A DNA stretch of 64,000 bases, taken from positions 1 through 64,000 of IMG/VR virus record IMGVR_UViG_3300032268_001078; one strand, 5' to 3'. The position numbers and the translations under genes were made by a program. Shown here piece by piece: positions 38,213 to 47,268 of this stretch (the stretch's first letter is position 1; each line of letters opens with the position of its first letter). This stretch comes from a virus. The notes below the pieces were generated by a model, which did no database searches, was not told where the DNA came from, and saw nothing but the letters and a program-made list of their open reading frames with translations.

Positions 38213-39860
38213 TGTTATTAAAAATTAAATCTTTTAAAAATTTGTTAAATAATATATCATTATTATAATAATAATCTTTAGCTTTGCCAAAATTACTTTT
38301 AATAAATTCTAAACGAGAGTTATAGTCTTCCTCAGTTAAATTATCTAATATATTAACTAATTCTTCACTTGTATTGAAAATAATAAAACCTCGTGTATCA
38401 AAGAATTCTATTATATTTTGACAACCTTTATAAATTGGTACCGTACCGGTTAAAAAACAATCTAAGATTTTTTCTGTAAAGTAATTATCGTATATACCAT
38501 TTTCAATTGCTACTGAAAATCTATAGTCTTTTAAACCTTCAATTTTACCTTTAATTTCACGAATGCCAACTCCATAAAAATCAACATTATCATAGTTTTT
38601 ACTATGAACAGCATTAGCACATTCTAATCTAACTCTGTGTCCTTCAGTCATTACTTTATTAGATGTAATAAATGAAACTTGTTTGGATTTAGTGTAGATT
38701 TGTTGTAATGAATCATCTTGCAAAATTGGATATTCTTGCTTATGTATGTTTTTATTAAGTACTACTTCATATCCTCCATTTCTAAACACAGCATTTGGTA
38801 ATTTCAATAGTTCTGGGTCAAATGTAAGTATTCTATCAAATTTAGTATAATTATCTTTAACAGCTTTATAAACTTCATTTTGACTTAATAAATGTGGTGC
38901 TTCGTGAATATCAGCTATTATTTTACCTCGTTTGATTGGAATTTCACCATTAATAAATCTTATAATGTCCATATCTTGAATTAAGGTAATATCAAATTCG
39001 CCATCTAATTGATTGTAAACATATGAAAATTCTTTAGGAATACTATTACGTTCTCTAAAGTCTCCAATTACATTTACTTGAGGTAATTTTTCACCACTTA
39101 AACCTTCTTTATAGTGTTTACGATTTCTAACTTCTTCCTCAAATTTAGAATTGTCAACATGTTCACGTTCTTGTGTTCTAGTAGCGTTTTTAGGTGCTTG
39201 GTTGTAAATACAAGTTGGAAAATCAACTGCTCCTACTTTATTTTTAGGACACATTTCTAAATAAGGATACTGAAATGCTAAATCAACAGCGTGCCAATAT
39301 AATTTATTATCTAATTTTGATATTAAATCATTTGTATCAAGTTTTTTAAATAAGAATGTTCTGTATGTTCTCATATGAGAAGCACGCCAAGTATCTTGTC
39401 TAAACAATTTATGTTCTAAAACAAAATCTGGATGTGGTGTACTTTGAGGGTAACCTAATGTTAGGTTATCAGTCCCATCATAGCAATAAAACTTACCATA
39501 TGTCATCCATACATCTTTTTCATTGTAATAATCATTTAAATTTTTTAAAACGTTGTTATCAAATAACCAATCGTCTCCATCTAAATGAACAATAATATCA
39601 TTGTCATTGTCTAAATACTCGTCTAATTCAAAAAAGTAGTTGTATGCTGCTCCTTTATTTTCAGTTCTATTGATTAATTTGAACTGTGGATTGTTTCCTA
39701 CAATACTTTCAACTTTACTGAATGTATTATCTGTTGAATTATCATTAATATATAATACTTCATAGTTAGTATATGTTTGATTTAATATACTAGCTAAGTT
39801 GTATTCTACAAATTCTTCATTATTATATGAAGGTGTAATTATTTTAAATTTGTTTTCCAT
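38205..39860 (-). CDS. two-domain glycosyltransferase: GT2 N-terminus fused to GT10-like C-terminus (551 aa)
   Basis: Residues 1-110: GT2 start FKIITPSYNNEEFVEYNLAS, then YINDNSTDNT and DNDIIVHLDGDDWLFDN (DxD). Residues about 440-490: YRFSVAIENGIYDNYFTEKI then LTGTVPIYKG, the family 10 alpha-1,3-fucosyltransferase signature. A middle section (DRILTFDPELLKL) would be the N-terminal half of the GT-B domain. Two linkages could be made by one protein; a fusion of this kind is unusual. Confidence 0.8.
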   Translation of the reverse strand: MENKFKIITPSYNNEEFVEYNLASILNQTYTNYEVLYINDNSTDNTFSKVESIVGNNPQFKLINRTENKGAAYNYFFELDEYLDNDNDIIVHLDGDDWLFDNNVLKNLNDYYNEKDVWMTYGKFYCYDGTDNLTLGYPQSTPHPDFVLEHKLFRQDTWRASHMRTYRTFLFKKLDTNDLISKLDNKLYWHAVDLAFQYPYLEMCPKNKVGAVDFPTCIYNQAPKNATRTQEREHVDNSKFEEEVRNRKHYKEGLSGEKLPQVNVIGDFRERNSIPKEFSYVYNQLDGEFDITLIQDMDIIRFINGEIPIKRGKIIADIHEAPHLLSQNEVYKAVKDNYTKFDRILTFDPELLKLPNAVFRNGGYEVVLNKNIHKQEYPILQDDSLQQIYTKSKQVSFITSNKVMTEGHRVRLECANAVHSKNYDNVDFYGVGIREIKGKIEGLKDYRFSVAIENGIYDNYFTEKILDCFLTGTVPIYKGCQNIIEFFDTRGFIIFNTSEELVNILDNLTEEDYNSRLEFIKSNFGKAKDYYYNNDILFNKFLKDLIFNNNV

Positions 39861-40798
39861 TTTTCTATATCGTAATATCTTCTATAATTTTCTTTTGCGT
39901 GTTCACTGCAAGTTTTATAAAATAACTCATCTGTTTTTAGTCTTTTTGCTAAGTACACAGCTTGTTCAACATCGTCTACATCTACAGACAAATAAGGATG
40001 ACATATTATTTGTGTATCAACTTTTTTATTACCTATACAAGGTATTCCAAAATATGCACAATTCAAACTAAATGTTCCTGCTGCTATTGTAGGCATTAAA
40101 TGAACTGCGTATTTAAATTCACTTAGTTGTTTCATCCAATCAGTCCACATAACTCTAGGTAAATGATGAATTATTTGTTCTTCTTGTTCACGTTGAGCAT
40201 GAGAACTAATAGTATAACAAATGTTATTAAATTCTTGAGCAACCATATAAGAAGACATTCCTCCATACCAACGACTAAAATTACCACCAATAATAGTTTT
40301 ATCTTGGGGTTTCCACTCAATTCCTTGAATAGGTTCTTCAATCATTAAAGTAGGTATTACAAATACTTTATCTGTGTAACCTTTCCAAAATTTAGTATCA
40401 TATTCATTATGAGCGTAAATTCCATCTGATTGTCTAATCATATTAATAAAGTTAATTTGATCAGCCATTTCATAGTTATGAAACCACCAAGTAGGACCTT
40501 CTTGAATTATAAATACTTCAGTATTATATTTTTTTAATACAGCGATAAAATTTGAAGTTAATAAATCAGAAACAGGATTTGAGTCATTAATTAATTTACT
40601 TCCAGCGGAATCTAAAAATACTCTACCTTTAGGAAAAATAACAAATACCTTGTCATATTGTAATACATGATTAGTATTTCTAATGTTGAAATGATCTGCA
40701 TCTAGTGCGTACATCCAAGCGAATTCAGTTCGCATATTATGGTGGTTTGAAGGTATTTTACCCTCAAACCCCATTTCTGTCAAAAATGCTATTTTCAT
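39839..40798 (-). CDS. putative GT-B glycosyltransferase (319 aa)
   Basis: Begins MKIAFLTEMGFEGKIPSNHH. The second half (HLMPTIAAGTFSLNCAYFGI then PCIGNKKVD) resembles the nucleotide-sugar domain of GT-B enzymes. No close family is recognised. Overlaps the downstream GT gene by 22 nt. Confidence 0.65.
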   Translation of the reverse strand: MKIAFLTEMGFEGKIPSNHHNMRTEFAWMYALDADHFNIRNTNHVLQYDKVFVIFPKGRVFLDSAGSKLINDSNPVSDLLTSNFIAVLKKYNTEVFIIQEGPTWWFHNYEMADQINFINMIRQSDGIYAHNEYDTKFWKGYTDKVFVIPTLMIEEPIQGIEWKPQDKTIIGGNFSRWYGGMSSYMVAQEFNNICYTISSHAQREQEEQIIHHLPRVMWTDWMKQLSEFKYAVHLMPTIAAGTFSLNCAYFGIPCIGNKKVDTQIICHPYLSVDVDDVEQAVYLAKRLKTDELFYKTCSEHAKENYRRYYDIEKWKTNLK

Positions 40799-41943
40799 TT
40801 ACTAAAGAATTCTTTGATTTTATCGCAAACGTAATCTACGTCTTCAATTGTCATTCCGTGATGTGCTCCTAATAAGAAACCATTTTTCATAATAGTATCG
40901 GAATTTTCGAATTCTTGTAAGTATTCCCTGTAAACAGGATGGCGAGTCACGTTACCGGCAAACGTTACACGGGTCTGCACATTGTTTTCTTCTAAGAAGT
41001 TTAATAATTCAAAACGACTTTCAGATTGTAGAGGAATTGCTAACCAATTTGGTTTAATTGAATCATCTGGTAATACAATATCACCTACACCTTGAAGATT
41101 TGTGATGTATCTTTCAGCATTAGCTCTTCTAATTCCTTCAAAGTCTTTAAATCTTTCTAATTGAACTAAACCAAATGCTGCATTCATTTCACTTGATTTA
41201 AAGTTGTAACCTAACACATCATATAAAAACTTATGATCGTATGGTATACCGTCAACTACATGATTAAAACGATCAGCCATGATTTCTGAATTATCACCCA
41301 TTCTTCCCCAATCTCTGAATTGTAAAATAATGTCTCTTAATTTAATATCATTTACCATCACCATTCCACCAGCTCCACCTGCTGTAATAACATGTGATGC
41401 ATAGAAACTAGTAGTTGCTATATCTGTCTCAGGTGTATTAGTCACTGTGTCAGCACTATCTTCAATAATAACGATATCTGCACGACCCATTGCTACTAAA
41501 CCTTCTTTCAATGCTTTCCAATCTGGTTTATTGCCAATCAAATTAGGAACCATAATTGCTTTTACTTCATCAGTAACTGCTGTTAACATATCTTCTACTT
41601 TAGCTACATAAGTATCTAATCCAACATCTACAAATACAGGTCTTAAACCTAATTGAATAATTGGTGCTAATGTAGTTGAAAATGTGCACGCTGGAGTAAT
41701 TACTTTAGTTCCTTTAGGTAATTTTAAACAAGCTAAAGCTAATAAACACGCAGATGAACCTGAGTTGACGAATACGCCATATTTTTTACCGAAGAATTTA
41801 GCTACTTTTTCTTCAAACTCGATTGACTTAGGTCCAAAACCAGCCAACCACCCTGAACGCAAACAGTCTACAACTGCTTGGATTTCTTCCTCACCATAAG
41901 ATTCAAACTTATTAGGAGCATACCAAACTTTTTTATTTGTCAT
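40795..41943 (-). CDS. DegT-fold PLP/PMP sugar 3-dehydrase-like enzyme with His184 for the catalytic Lys (382 aa)
   Basis: The DegT/DnrJ/EryC1/StrS fold is clear (VNSGSSACLLALACLKLP, ITPACTFSTTLAPI, VIIEDSAD). In aminotransferases the stretch before TxGxGG carries Lys; here it is SFYASHVITAGGAGGM with His184. That is the hallmark of the 3-dehydrases E1/RfbH and ColD. RDWGR and YDHKFLYDVLGYNFKSSEMN AA then GLVQLERF also match RfbH. The Fe-S cysteines of E1/RfbH are absent, as in ColD. It should remove the C3 hydroxyl of an NDP-4-keto-6-deoxyhexose. Confidence 0.85.
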   Translation of the reverse strand: MTNKKVWYAPNKFESYGEEEIQAVVDCLRSGWLAGFGPKSIEFEEKVAKFFGKKYGVFVNSGSSACLLALACLKLPKGTKVITPACTFSTTLAPIIQLGLRPVFVDVGLDTYVAKVEDMLTAVTDEVKAIMVPNLIGNKPDWKALKEGLVAMGRADIVIIEDSADTVTNTPETDIATTSFYASHVITAGGAGGMVMVNDIKLRDIILQFRDWGRMGDNSEIMADRFNHVVDGIPYDHKFLYDVLGYNFKSSEMNAAFGLVQLERFKDFEGIRRANAERYITNLQGVGDIVLPDDSIKPNWLAIPLQSESRFELLNFLEENNVQTRVTFAGNVTRHPVYREYLQEFENSDTIMKNGFLLGAHHGMTIEDVDYVCDKIKEFFSK

Positions 41944-42557
41944 AATGTATTATAAAAATTATTTTGTTTTTCTTGTTTTTGAATTGTTTTGTGGTGACCT
42001 AAAGCATAAACATCTTCAGATGGAAGTTTTGTTACGGTTTCATATCCCACTAAACGTTCATGTACTTTATTTACCCAATGAATTTCAGGTTTGTTTTTAC
42101 AAACTCTAAATTGATAATCAGGCCAATTTACTCTTTGGTGTTGATCTACTCTCCAACCCCATTGTGCTATATGTTTTTGTGTTAAACCAGTTACTGTATT
42201 GATACGTGGTACTAAGAAACATTCAATTTTTGGGTTAAGTCTTAAAACTTCACGAATCATATAAATTTGATCTTCATTTACTTCTTCATCAGCATCAATA
42301 AAAAAAATATATTTTTTCTTACAGTGTTTTTTTAAGTTATTTTTAAAAGTAGAAAAGTCACCATTTAATTCACTAAATACTCTTTCAATTTTTTCAAAAC
42401 TACTTATTAAATCTAACATTTCTTGAGAAGCATTGGGTGTATCAATTTGAATAATGATTTCATCACCATCAACTTTACATTTATTAAGCTGATCTATTAA
42501 ACGTTTTAATTCTGCTGTTTCATTGCAGGCGGTGATGGCAAAACTAATGTTTATCAT
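41940..42557 (-). CDS. family 2 glycosyltransferase, short form (205 aa)
   Basis: GT-A start INISFAITACNETAELKRLI with DGDEIIIQID, then KKYIFFIDADEEVNEDQIYM (DAD metal site) and VHERLVGYETV. Close to bacterial GT2 enzymes of WaaE/KdtX type, which add the first outer sugar to lipopolysaccharide, by the DADE and NKVHE stretches. Acceptor unknown. Confidence 0.78.
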   Translation of the reverse strand: MINISFAITACNETAELKRLIDQLNKCKVDGDEIIIQIDTPNASQEMLDLISSFEKIERVFSELNGDFSTFKNNLKKHCKKKYIFFIDADEEVNEDQIYMIREVLRLNPKIECFLVPRINTVTGLTQKHIAQWGWRVDQHQRVNWPDYQFRVCKNKPEIHWVNKVHERLVGYETVTKLPSEDVYALGHHKTIQKQEKQNNFYNTL

Positions 42558-42997
42558 ACAGCATTAATATAAGAAATTGCCTCAAGAAAACCAACTTTTC
42601 CAAAATTTCTTTTAGTTGTCGTGTCTGATTTATGTTTAGGTATTTCTTTATTTTGCTCAACATAAATTTTCTTTTCTTCTTCTGTTAGTACTCTATTTTT
42701 GATTGCTGACCAAGTCCAATTGTCTTTAGTTGCACCATCAATGAATACAATACCTTCTTCATTTTCAATAACAAGTGGATACCATACTCTACCTTCAGTG
42801 TCTATTGATTTTAGATCTTTATAAAGTTCAGGCATTGTTTCTTCAAACTTTTCTACATCATACTCACCGTCTTTGATAAAATCATTAGCGGTAAATCCAC
42901 AACTTGGGCAGTTGTATGCCCAAGCTGTTTCATTTATTGGAGTAGCGTAACACATTTCACTTTCACAGTGACTACATTTTACTAATTTATCTTCCAT
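42554..42997 (-). CDS. zinc-ribbon protein embedded in the glycan operon (147 aa)
   Basis: CSHCESEMCY and YNCPSCGFTAND give two cysteine pairs for a zinc ribbon at residues 8-35. An acidic helical part and a WTWSAIKNRVLTEEEKKIYV segment follow. No link to sugar chemistry is evident; similar proteins occur in aquatic T4-like phages. Start and stop overlap both neighbours. Confidence 0.7.
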   Translation of the reverse strand: MEDKLVKCSHCESEMCYATPINETAWAYNCPSCGFTANDFIKDGEYDVEKFEETMPELYKDLKSIDTEGRVWYPLVIENEEGIVFIDGATKDNWTWSAIKNRVLTEEEKKIYVEQNKEIPKHKSDTTTKRNFGKVGFLEAISYINAV

Positions 42998-44286
42998 TAT
43001 ATTTTCTTTAATTTAGGTAATTGTGGTAATACTAGTTTAGGTTGTTCTTTAACATATTGTTTATAATACTCACCTAATTTTTCTGTCATTTTTTCAAAAC
43101 TAAAATTAGTTTTACTGTAAAATGATTGACGATTTGCTTTATCTATGTATTTTTTATAATTAATATGAATATCAACTAATAACTGTCCAGCTTGAACATA
43201 ATCAGCAGTGTACCAACTACTTTCAGCTAAAATAATATTAGGAACAACAGCTGATGGATGAATTTGAGTTAATCTACCTCCAATTAAATTTGTAAATTCA
43301 GGATTTAAAAAGTCTATTTGGCCTGACCATCCTGAACAAATAATTGGTTTTTTAGTCATACTAAATTCTAATAGTGGGCGGCCAAATCCTTCACCTTTAG
43401 TTAAATTAACCATCGCTTTAATTTTTGGATGATTATAAAGATAATTAATTTCTTTTTCTTCTAAATCACCATGAATTAAATAAATGTTAGGTAATGTACC
43501 TTTTACTGTTTTTCTAACTTCATTGATTTTATTTAAAATACTATTTTTATCTAAAATACTTCCACCAGCACTTGATGTTTTTAAAATTAAACAAGGAGCA
43601 TTTTTCTTATTTTTAAATGTTTCTAAAAATACTTTAATTGTCATTCCTACATTTTTACGATCTTCACCTAAAACTCCACCTAACCAATGACCAACAAATA
43701 AATACGCAAAATTCTCGGGGATTTCATCGAGATACGTTACTAAATCATTTTCAGGTATGTCTTTATCATCCATGTGAAAGTATGTGTTTAAATCAACACC
43801 TTCAAAAATAACTTCAATTGGTTTTTCAATTTTAATTATTCTAACAACATTACCTTGTTGATCACGTTGTTCTGCTTGAGTTTGTAAAAATACTTGTTTT
43901 GAATGTTCTGATGAAATTAAATTCAAATCCATTCGATTACAACCATCAATCCAAGATGGATCACAAATAGTTGTTTCAATACCCGCTGTTACACCAATGT
44001 TGTATTTTCCTATAGGTTGAAATTCATTTGGAATTGTAATTTGCATCCAAACATCAGGCTGTTGTGTTAATTGGTTACCTTGAATCAAATGTTTTTTCAT
44101 CCAATTCCATTCTTCATGATCATCTAAATAACCATAAGGTGTGTTTCCCCAACGTTGAGATAAAATCCACACATCCCACTCGTCTTTTTTTGCTTCTATT
44201 GTTGCTTTAACAAAATCTCTTGCTCTAGCACCATACCCACTATATGTTTCTACTGGGCAACTTATAACTACATATTGTTTACTCAT
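42997..44286 (-). CDS. family 4-type glycosyltransferase (429 aa)
   Basis: GT-B fold with the donor-site stretch MVNLTKGEGFGRPLLEFSMT then KKPIICSGWSGQIDFL, as in GT4 enzymes (E-x7-E region). First half: VISCPVETYSGYGARARDFV. It lies second in the operon. Adds a sugar from an NDP donor to an unknown acceptor. Confidence 0.8.
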   Translation of the reverse strand: MSKQYVVISCPVETYSGYGARARDFVKATIEAKKDEWDVWILSQRWGNTPYGYLDDHEEWNWMKKHLIQGNQLTQQPDVWMQITIPNEFQPIGKYNIGVTAGIETTICDPSWIDGCNRMDLNLISSEHSKQVFLQTQAEQRDQQGNVVRIIKIEKPIEVIFEGVDLNTYFHMDDKDIPENDLVTYLDEIPENFAYLFVGHWLGGVLGEDRKNVGMTIKVFLETFKNKKNAPCLILKTSSAGGSILDKNSILNKINEVRKTVKGTLPNIYLIHGDLEEKEINYLYNHPKIKAMVNLTKGEGFGRPLLEFSMTKKPIICSGWSGQIDFLNPEFTNLIGGRLTQIHPSAVVPNIILAESSWYTADYVQAGQLLVDIHINYKKYIDKANRQSFYSKTNFSFEKMTEKLGEYYKQYVKEQPKLVLPQLPKLKKI

Positions 44287-44289
44287 AAC

Positions 44290-45735
44290 TTAATATACTA
44301 ATTTGTGTCTTAATTTTTTAACTGGTAGTTCTTCTACTTTGGTAAATGTAAATGGTTTTTTAGGTGTCCATTTTTCTAATGTAGCTTCAATTCCTTCAAT
44401 AATATTTTTACTCATATTATCAGCAGTCATCATAGCTTCAGTTGATGTAACCCACTCACGAGCTAATTCACCTCTACGTTTTCTTTCATCTGCTCCCATT
44501 TCATAACATTCTACTAAACGTTTAGCTACATCTCTAAAATCACAACGATCATCAAAAATATATGGAGTTAATGGAGAACCTTGTATACTCATATTTGTAG
44601 GCCAAACAGGTAAAGCCCATTCACCACATTTTTTATATGTTCCAAAATGATTAGAACAAAAATCTGAGTCAAATTTAATCCAATTTCCATCTTCGTCTTC
44701 AAAACGCATTTGATCTTGCATACCACCAGTTGAATTAGCAATAATCATTTTACCACACATCATAGCTTCTGTTAAACTTAAACCCCATCCTTCATTAGAT
44801 GAAATTAAAGCAGTCACATCACACATATTATATAGTCTTCTCATATCATCTACTGATACTAATTTATCCCAGTAAATAATATTCATATAATCTTCACTGC
44901 ACAATAAATCTTCTACAGCTTTCATGTCTGTTCCATTATCATCCACAATTTGAGTATGCATTAAAAAAGCACAATTTTTAGCTTTTTCTTCACCAATTTG
45001 TTCACAAAACAATCTGTAAGCAGCCATTAAATCAGGCAATGATTTACGACGAATATTACGAGCATTATAATAAACAACATACTCATATTCTTTACCTCCA
45101 AAAACTTCACTTTTTAAACGTTTGAATTCAATGTAATCTGGATCTGTAGGTGTAATAGGTCTAAAATTATTTTCATTAATACCATGAGGTACATATTTAA
45201 TAACTTTGTTGTGAGCTTTGTCACCTAATACAATTTTGTTAATATTCTCTGTTTGTTTAGAAATAGCCAATAATCCATCACAAGAATCATAATAATCTTC
45301 ATTATACATTGGTGCTGGATAATCATCCCAAATGTTTAAATAAATCATTGGTATTTTACGACGAACTTCATTTTCAATATCAAACAACCAAATCCAATAA
45401 CGTGGATCTGTAAAAAACATTAAAGCGTCTGGTTTCTCGTATTTTAAAAGATCTCTAATTAATTGAGCATCTCCATATCCATTAATAGGTAATAATTCAA
45501 CTTTAGCATCATCAATGTCTAATAATTTATTAGTTTCTGGTGATAAATCAAATTTTTTACCTTGATCTGGATGTTGAATAGCTCCTCCAATATTTAACCA
45601 ATTAAATCGATGAGCTGATCCTATTACAAATTCACGAGCCATAGTAGCAATACCACTATGCATTCTCATATCATCTGATAATAGAATAATTTTTTTACGT
45701 TTGTTTTGTGGAATATAACCTTCTTTTGTATTCAT
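44290..45735 (-). CDS. family 4-type glycosyltransferase (481 aa)
   Basis: GT-B fold with NARNIRRKSLPDLMAAYRLF and the donor-site motif ALISSNEGWGLSLTEAMMCG then KMIIANSTGGMQDQM. The N-terminus LSDDMRMHSGIATMAREFV is the acceptor half. First gene of the 15.6-kb glycan operon. The C-terminal 40 residues are basic. Confidence 0.8.
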   Translation of the reverse strand: MNTKEGYIPQNKRKKIILLSDDMRMHSGIATMAREFVIGSAHRFNWLNIGGAIQHPDQGKKFDLSPETNKLLDIDDAKVELLPINGYGDAQLIRDLLKYEKPDALMFFTDPRYWIWLFDIENEVRRKIPMIYLNIWDDYPAPMYNEDYYDSCDGLLAISKQTENINKIVLGDKAHNKVIKYVPHGINENNFRPITPTDPDYIEFKRLKSEVFGGKEYEYVVYYNARNIRRKSLPDLMAAYRLFCEQIGEEKAKNCAFLMHTQIVDDNGTDMKAVEDLLCSEDYMNIIYWDKLVSVDDMRRLYNMCDVTALISSNEGWGLSLTEAMMCGKMIIANSTGGMQDQMRFEDEDGNWIKFDSDFCSNHFGTYKKCGEWALPVWPTNMSIQGSPLTPYIFDDRCDFRDVAKRLVECYEMGADERKRRGELAREWVTSTEAMMTADNMSKNIIEGIEATLEKWTPKKPFTFTKVEELPVKKLRHKLVY

Positions 45736-45744
45736 AAATCTAAT

Positions 45745-45945
45745 TTAAATTGATCCTGTTAATTCATGTTTATAATTATGCATTGTTTTTCTGAAATCTT
45801 CATTATTAATATAATAATGCATTGCACGATCTACCAACTTTGATAAACTAAATTTTGTTCTTACACACATAACTTTGAAATCTTCAAACATTTGTGGTTC
45901 GAGTTTTAAACTTGTTAAACTCTTGTCTTTACTTGCTGTTGTCAT
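45745..45945 (-). CDS. ribbon-helix-helix type DNA-binding regulator (66 aa)
   Basis: A short strand (SLTSLKLEPQMFEDFKVMC) followed by two helices (FSLSKLVDRAMHYYI) gives the Arc/MetJ-like ribbon-helix-helix pattern. It is placed directly upstream of the glycan operon, with an ATATTTATTA element 17 nt before its start. It may regulate that operon or itself. Confidence 0.7.
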   Translation of the reverse strand: MTTASKDKSLTSLKLEPQMFEDFKVMCVRTKFSLSKLVDRAMHYYINNEDFRKTMHNYKHELTGSI

Positions 45946-45961
45946 AATTTTATTGTCGATA

Positions 45962-45969
45962 ATAAATAT
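45962..45969 (-). promoter_or_regulatory. ATATTTAT element before the RHH regulator and glycan operon
   Basis: ATATTTATTATCGACAATAA, 17 nt before the ATG at 45945. No other recurrent element lies between here and 30.1 kb, so this could drive the whole operon. Confidence 0.5.
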
Positions 45970-45995
45970 GTATATATTATATAAAAATATACGTA

Positions 45996-46937
45996 TTATG
46001 AAAAAAATGTTGTTTTACTTTCACCTTTAGTACATAGTCCGTTATTATATGGACACCATGTGCAAGATTCTTTACTAATATTCATTGGGTATTCTTTATG
46101 AATATAAATTCCATCTTCAGTAAAACAAGTATTTAAAAAATCATTAAATTGATCTTCAGCTTGTTTCATTTTAATTTTTCCAGCAGCTGGTTTTACACTT
46201 TGTGTTCTAGGAATAACAAAGTCTGCATTTTCATAGAGTTTGCGTTTTACTACAATAAATTCAACTTCTATTTTTTCTAGAGGAATATTATATAATTCAC
46301 TAAAGTATTTTTTATATAATAAAATTTGTTGTAATTTAGTATCGTTTTTCTTTTCTTTATCACCCCAACCTCTAGTTGATGTTTTGAAATCATAAATATA
46401 ATAAGTGTCGTATGTTTTATCATAAACAACGACATCAATAAATCCTTTCATATAAAGATTTTGTTTTTGTGATAATTTAGCTATAATAGGAACTTCAATT
46501 CCTACTAATTCCCAATTTCTAACACCAAACCATTTTACTTTGTCTTTTTTAAAAGCTTTAATGATTTCTAATCCATCTTGGTGGAACTCTCTCATTTCAT
46601 CTGGTGATGAAAAGTGAATATCTTTATTTTGGTTTAAGGTTTTCTTATATTCTTCTGTAAATTGAATTTTAAAAAAAGCTTCCCAATCTTCTTCATCTGC
46701 TTTTTTATTAGAAACATTGTATACTTTGTCTAAGTATGTTTGTAAAGTAGTATGAATCGCTGTTCCAAAAACAGCATGAATAGAAGGAGAAAAAACATAA
46801 TTACCTAAGGCATAATTAAGATACCATTGGTGTTGACAACTTCTCCAAGTTGAGTACTGAGAATAAGATACTGTTTTGTCTGTAGCGTAATTTATCTCAT
46901 GTAATTTAATCTTGGTTGGATTTTTAAATTTTGCCAC
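45996..46937 (-). CDS. PD-(D/E)XK nuclease, RecB/Cas4-like (313 aa)
   Basis: Motifs: SYSQYSTWRSCQHQWYLNYA (first helix and Cys), FGTAIHTTLQTYL (His), MKGFIDVVVYDK (Asp), YYIYDFKTSTRGW (D-x-K) and TKLQQILLYKKYF (QxxxY). The end has CTWCPYNNGLC, which with the early Cys suits the 4Fe-4S cluster of Cas4/AddB-type nucleases. Likely a DNA exonuclease in replication or recombination; not part of a CRISPR locus. Confidence 0.85.
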   Translation of the reverse strand: MAKFKNPTKIKLHEINYATDKTVSYSQYSTWRSCQHQWYLNYALGNYVFSPSIHAVFGTAIHTTLQTYLDKVYNVSNKKADEEDWEAFFKIQFTEEYKKTLNQNKDIHFSSPDEMREFHQDGLEIIKAFKKDKVKWFGVRNWELVGIEVPIIAKLSQKQNLYMKGFIDVVVYDKTYDTYYIYDFKTSTRGWGDKEKKNDTKLQQILLYKKYFSELYNIPLEKIEVEFIVVKRKLYENADFVIPRTQSVKPAAGKIKMKQAEDQFNDFLNTCFTEDGIYIHKEYPMNISKESCTWCPYNNGLCTKGESKTTFFS

Positions 46938-47268
46938 TTAGTTCTTTTTTAATTTTGTTTAAGTATAAAATAGCATCCATATGTTCTTCAATAGCGTGTT
47001 CTAACCATTGTTCAATAGTTAAATCAGTTCTATCCATATCATTGTTGTATTTTTGCTTACCAAAACTAGCTCTACTAATAAATTTATCTACTACACCATC
47101 TACAATTGAGTCTGTTTTACGAACTAAACGATGAGTGTCTTCACCACTCATAATACGCTCATATTCTTCATAACTTTTCCTAAAAGCTTTTTCTGTTCTT
47201 TCTTGAATATAACTATAATCAACTTGATCAGTTGGGTGTGGTTCGTATTTATTTTTTTCGTTTTCCAT
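46924..47268 (-). CDS. MazG-like all-alpha nucleotide pyrophosphohydrolase-type protein (114 aa)
   Basis: The stretch ISRASFGKQKYNNDMDRTDL then TIEQWLEHAIEEHMDAILYL resembles phage all-alpha NTP pyrophosphohydrolases (DUF5664-like), with EE..D metal ligands. Such enzymes trim the nucleotide pool. Start MENEKNKYE at 47268 is preferred to 47286. Confidence 0.65.
   Translation of the reverse strand: MENEKNKYEPHPTDQVDYSYIQERTEKAFRKSYEEYERIMSGEDTHRLVRKTDSIVDGVVDKFISRASFGKQKYNNDMDRTDLTIEQWLEHAIEEHMDAILYLNKIKKELSGKI

Noticed and set aside
45996-46937. Cas4 of a CRISPR system
   Set aside because: Only the nuclease fold and C-terminal cysteines fit; no other cas genes or arrays. A phage replication or recombination role is likelier.
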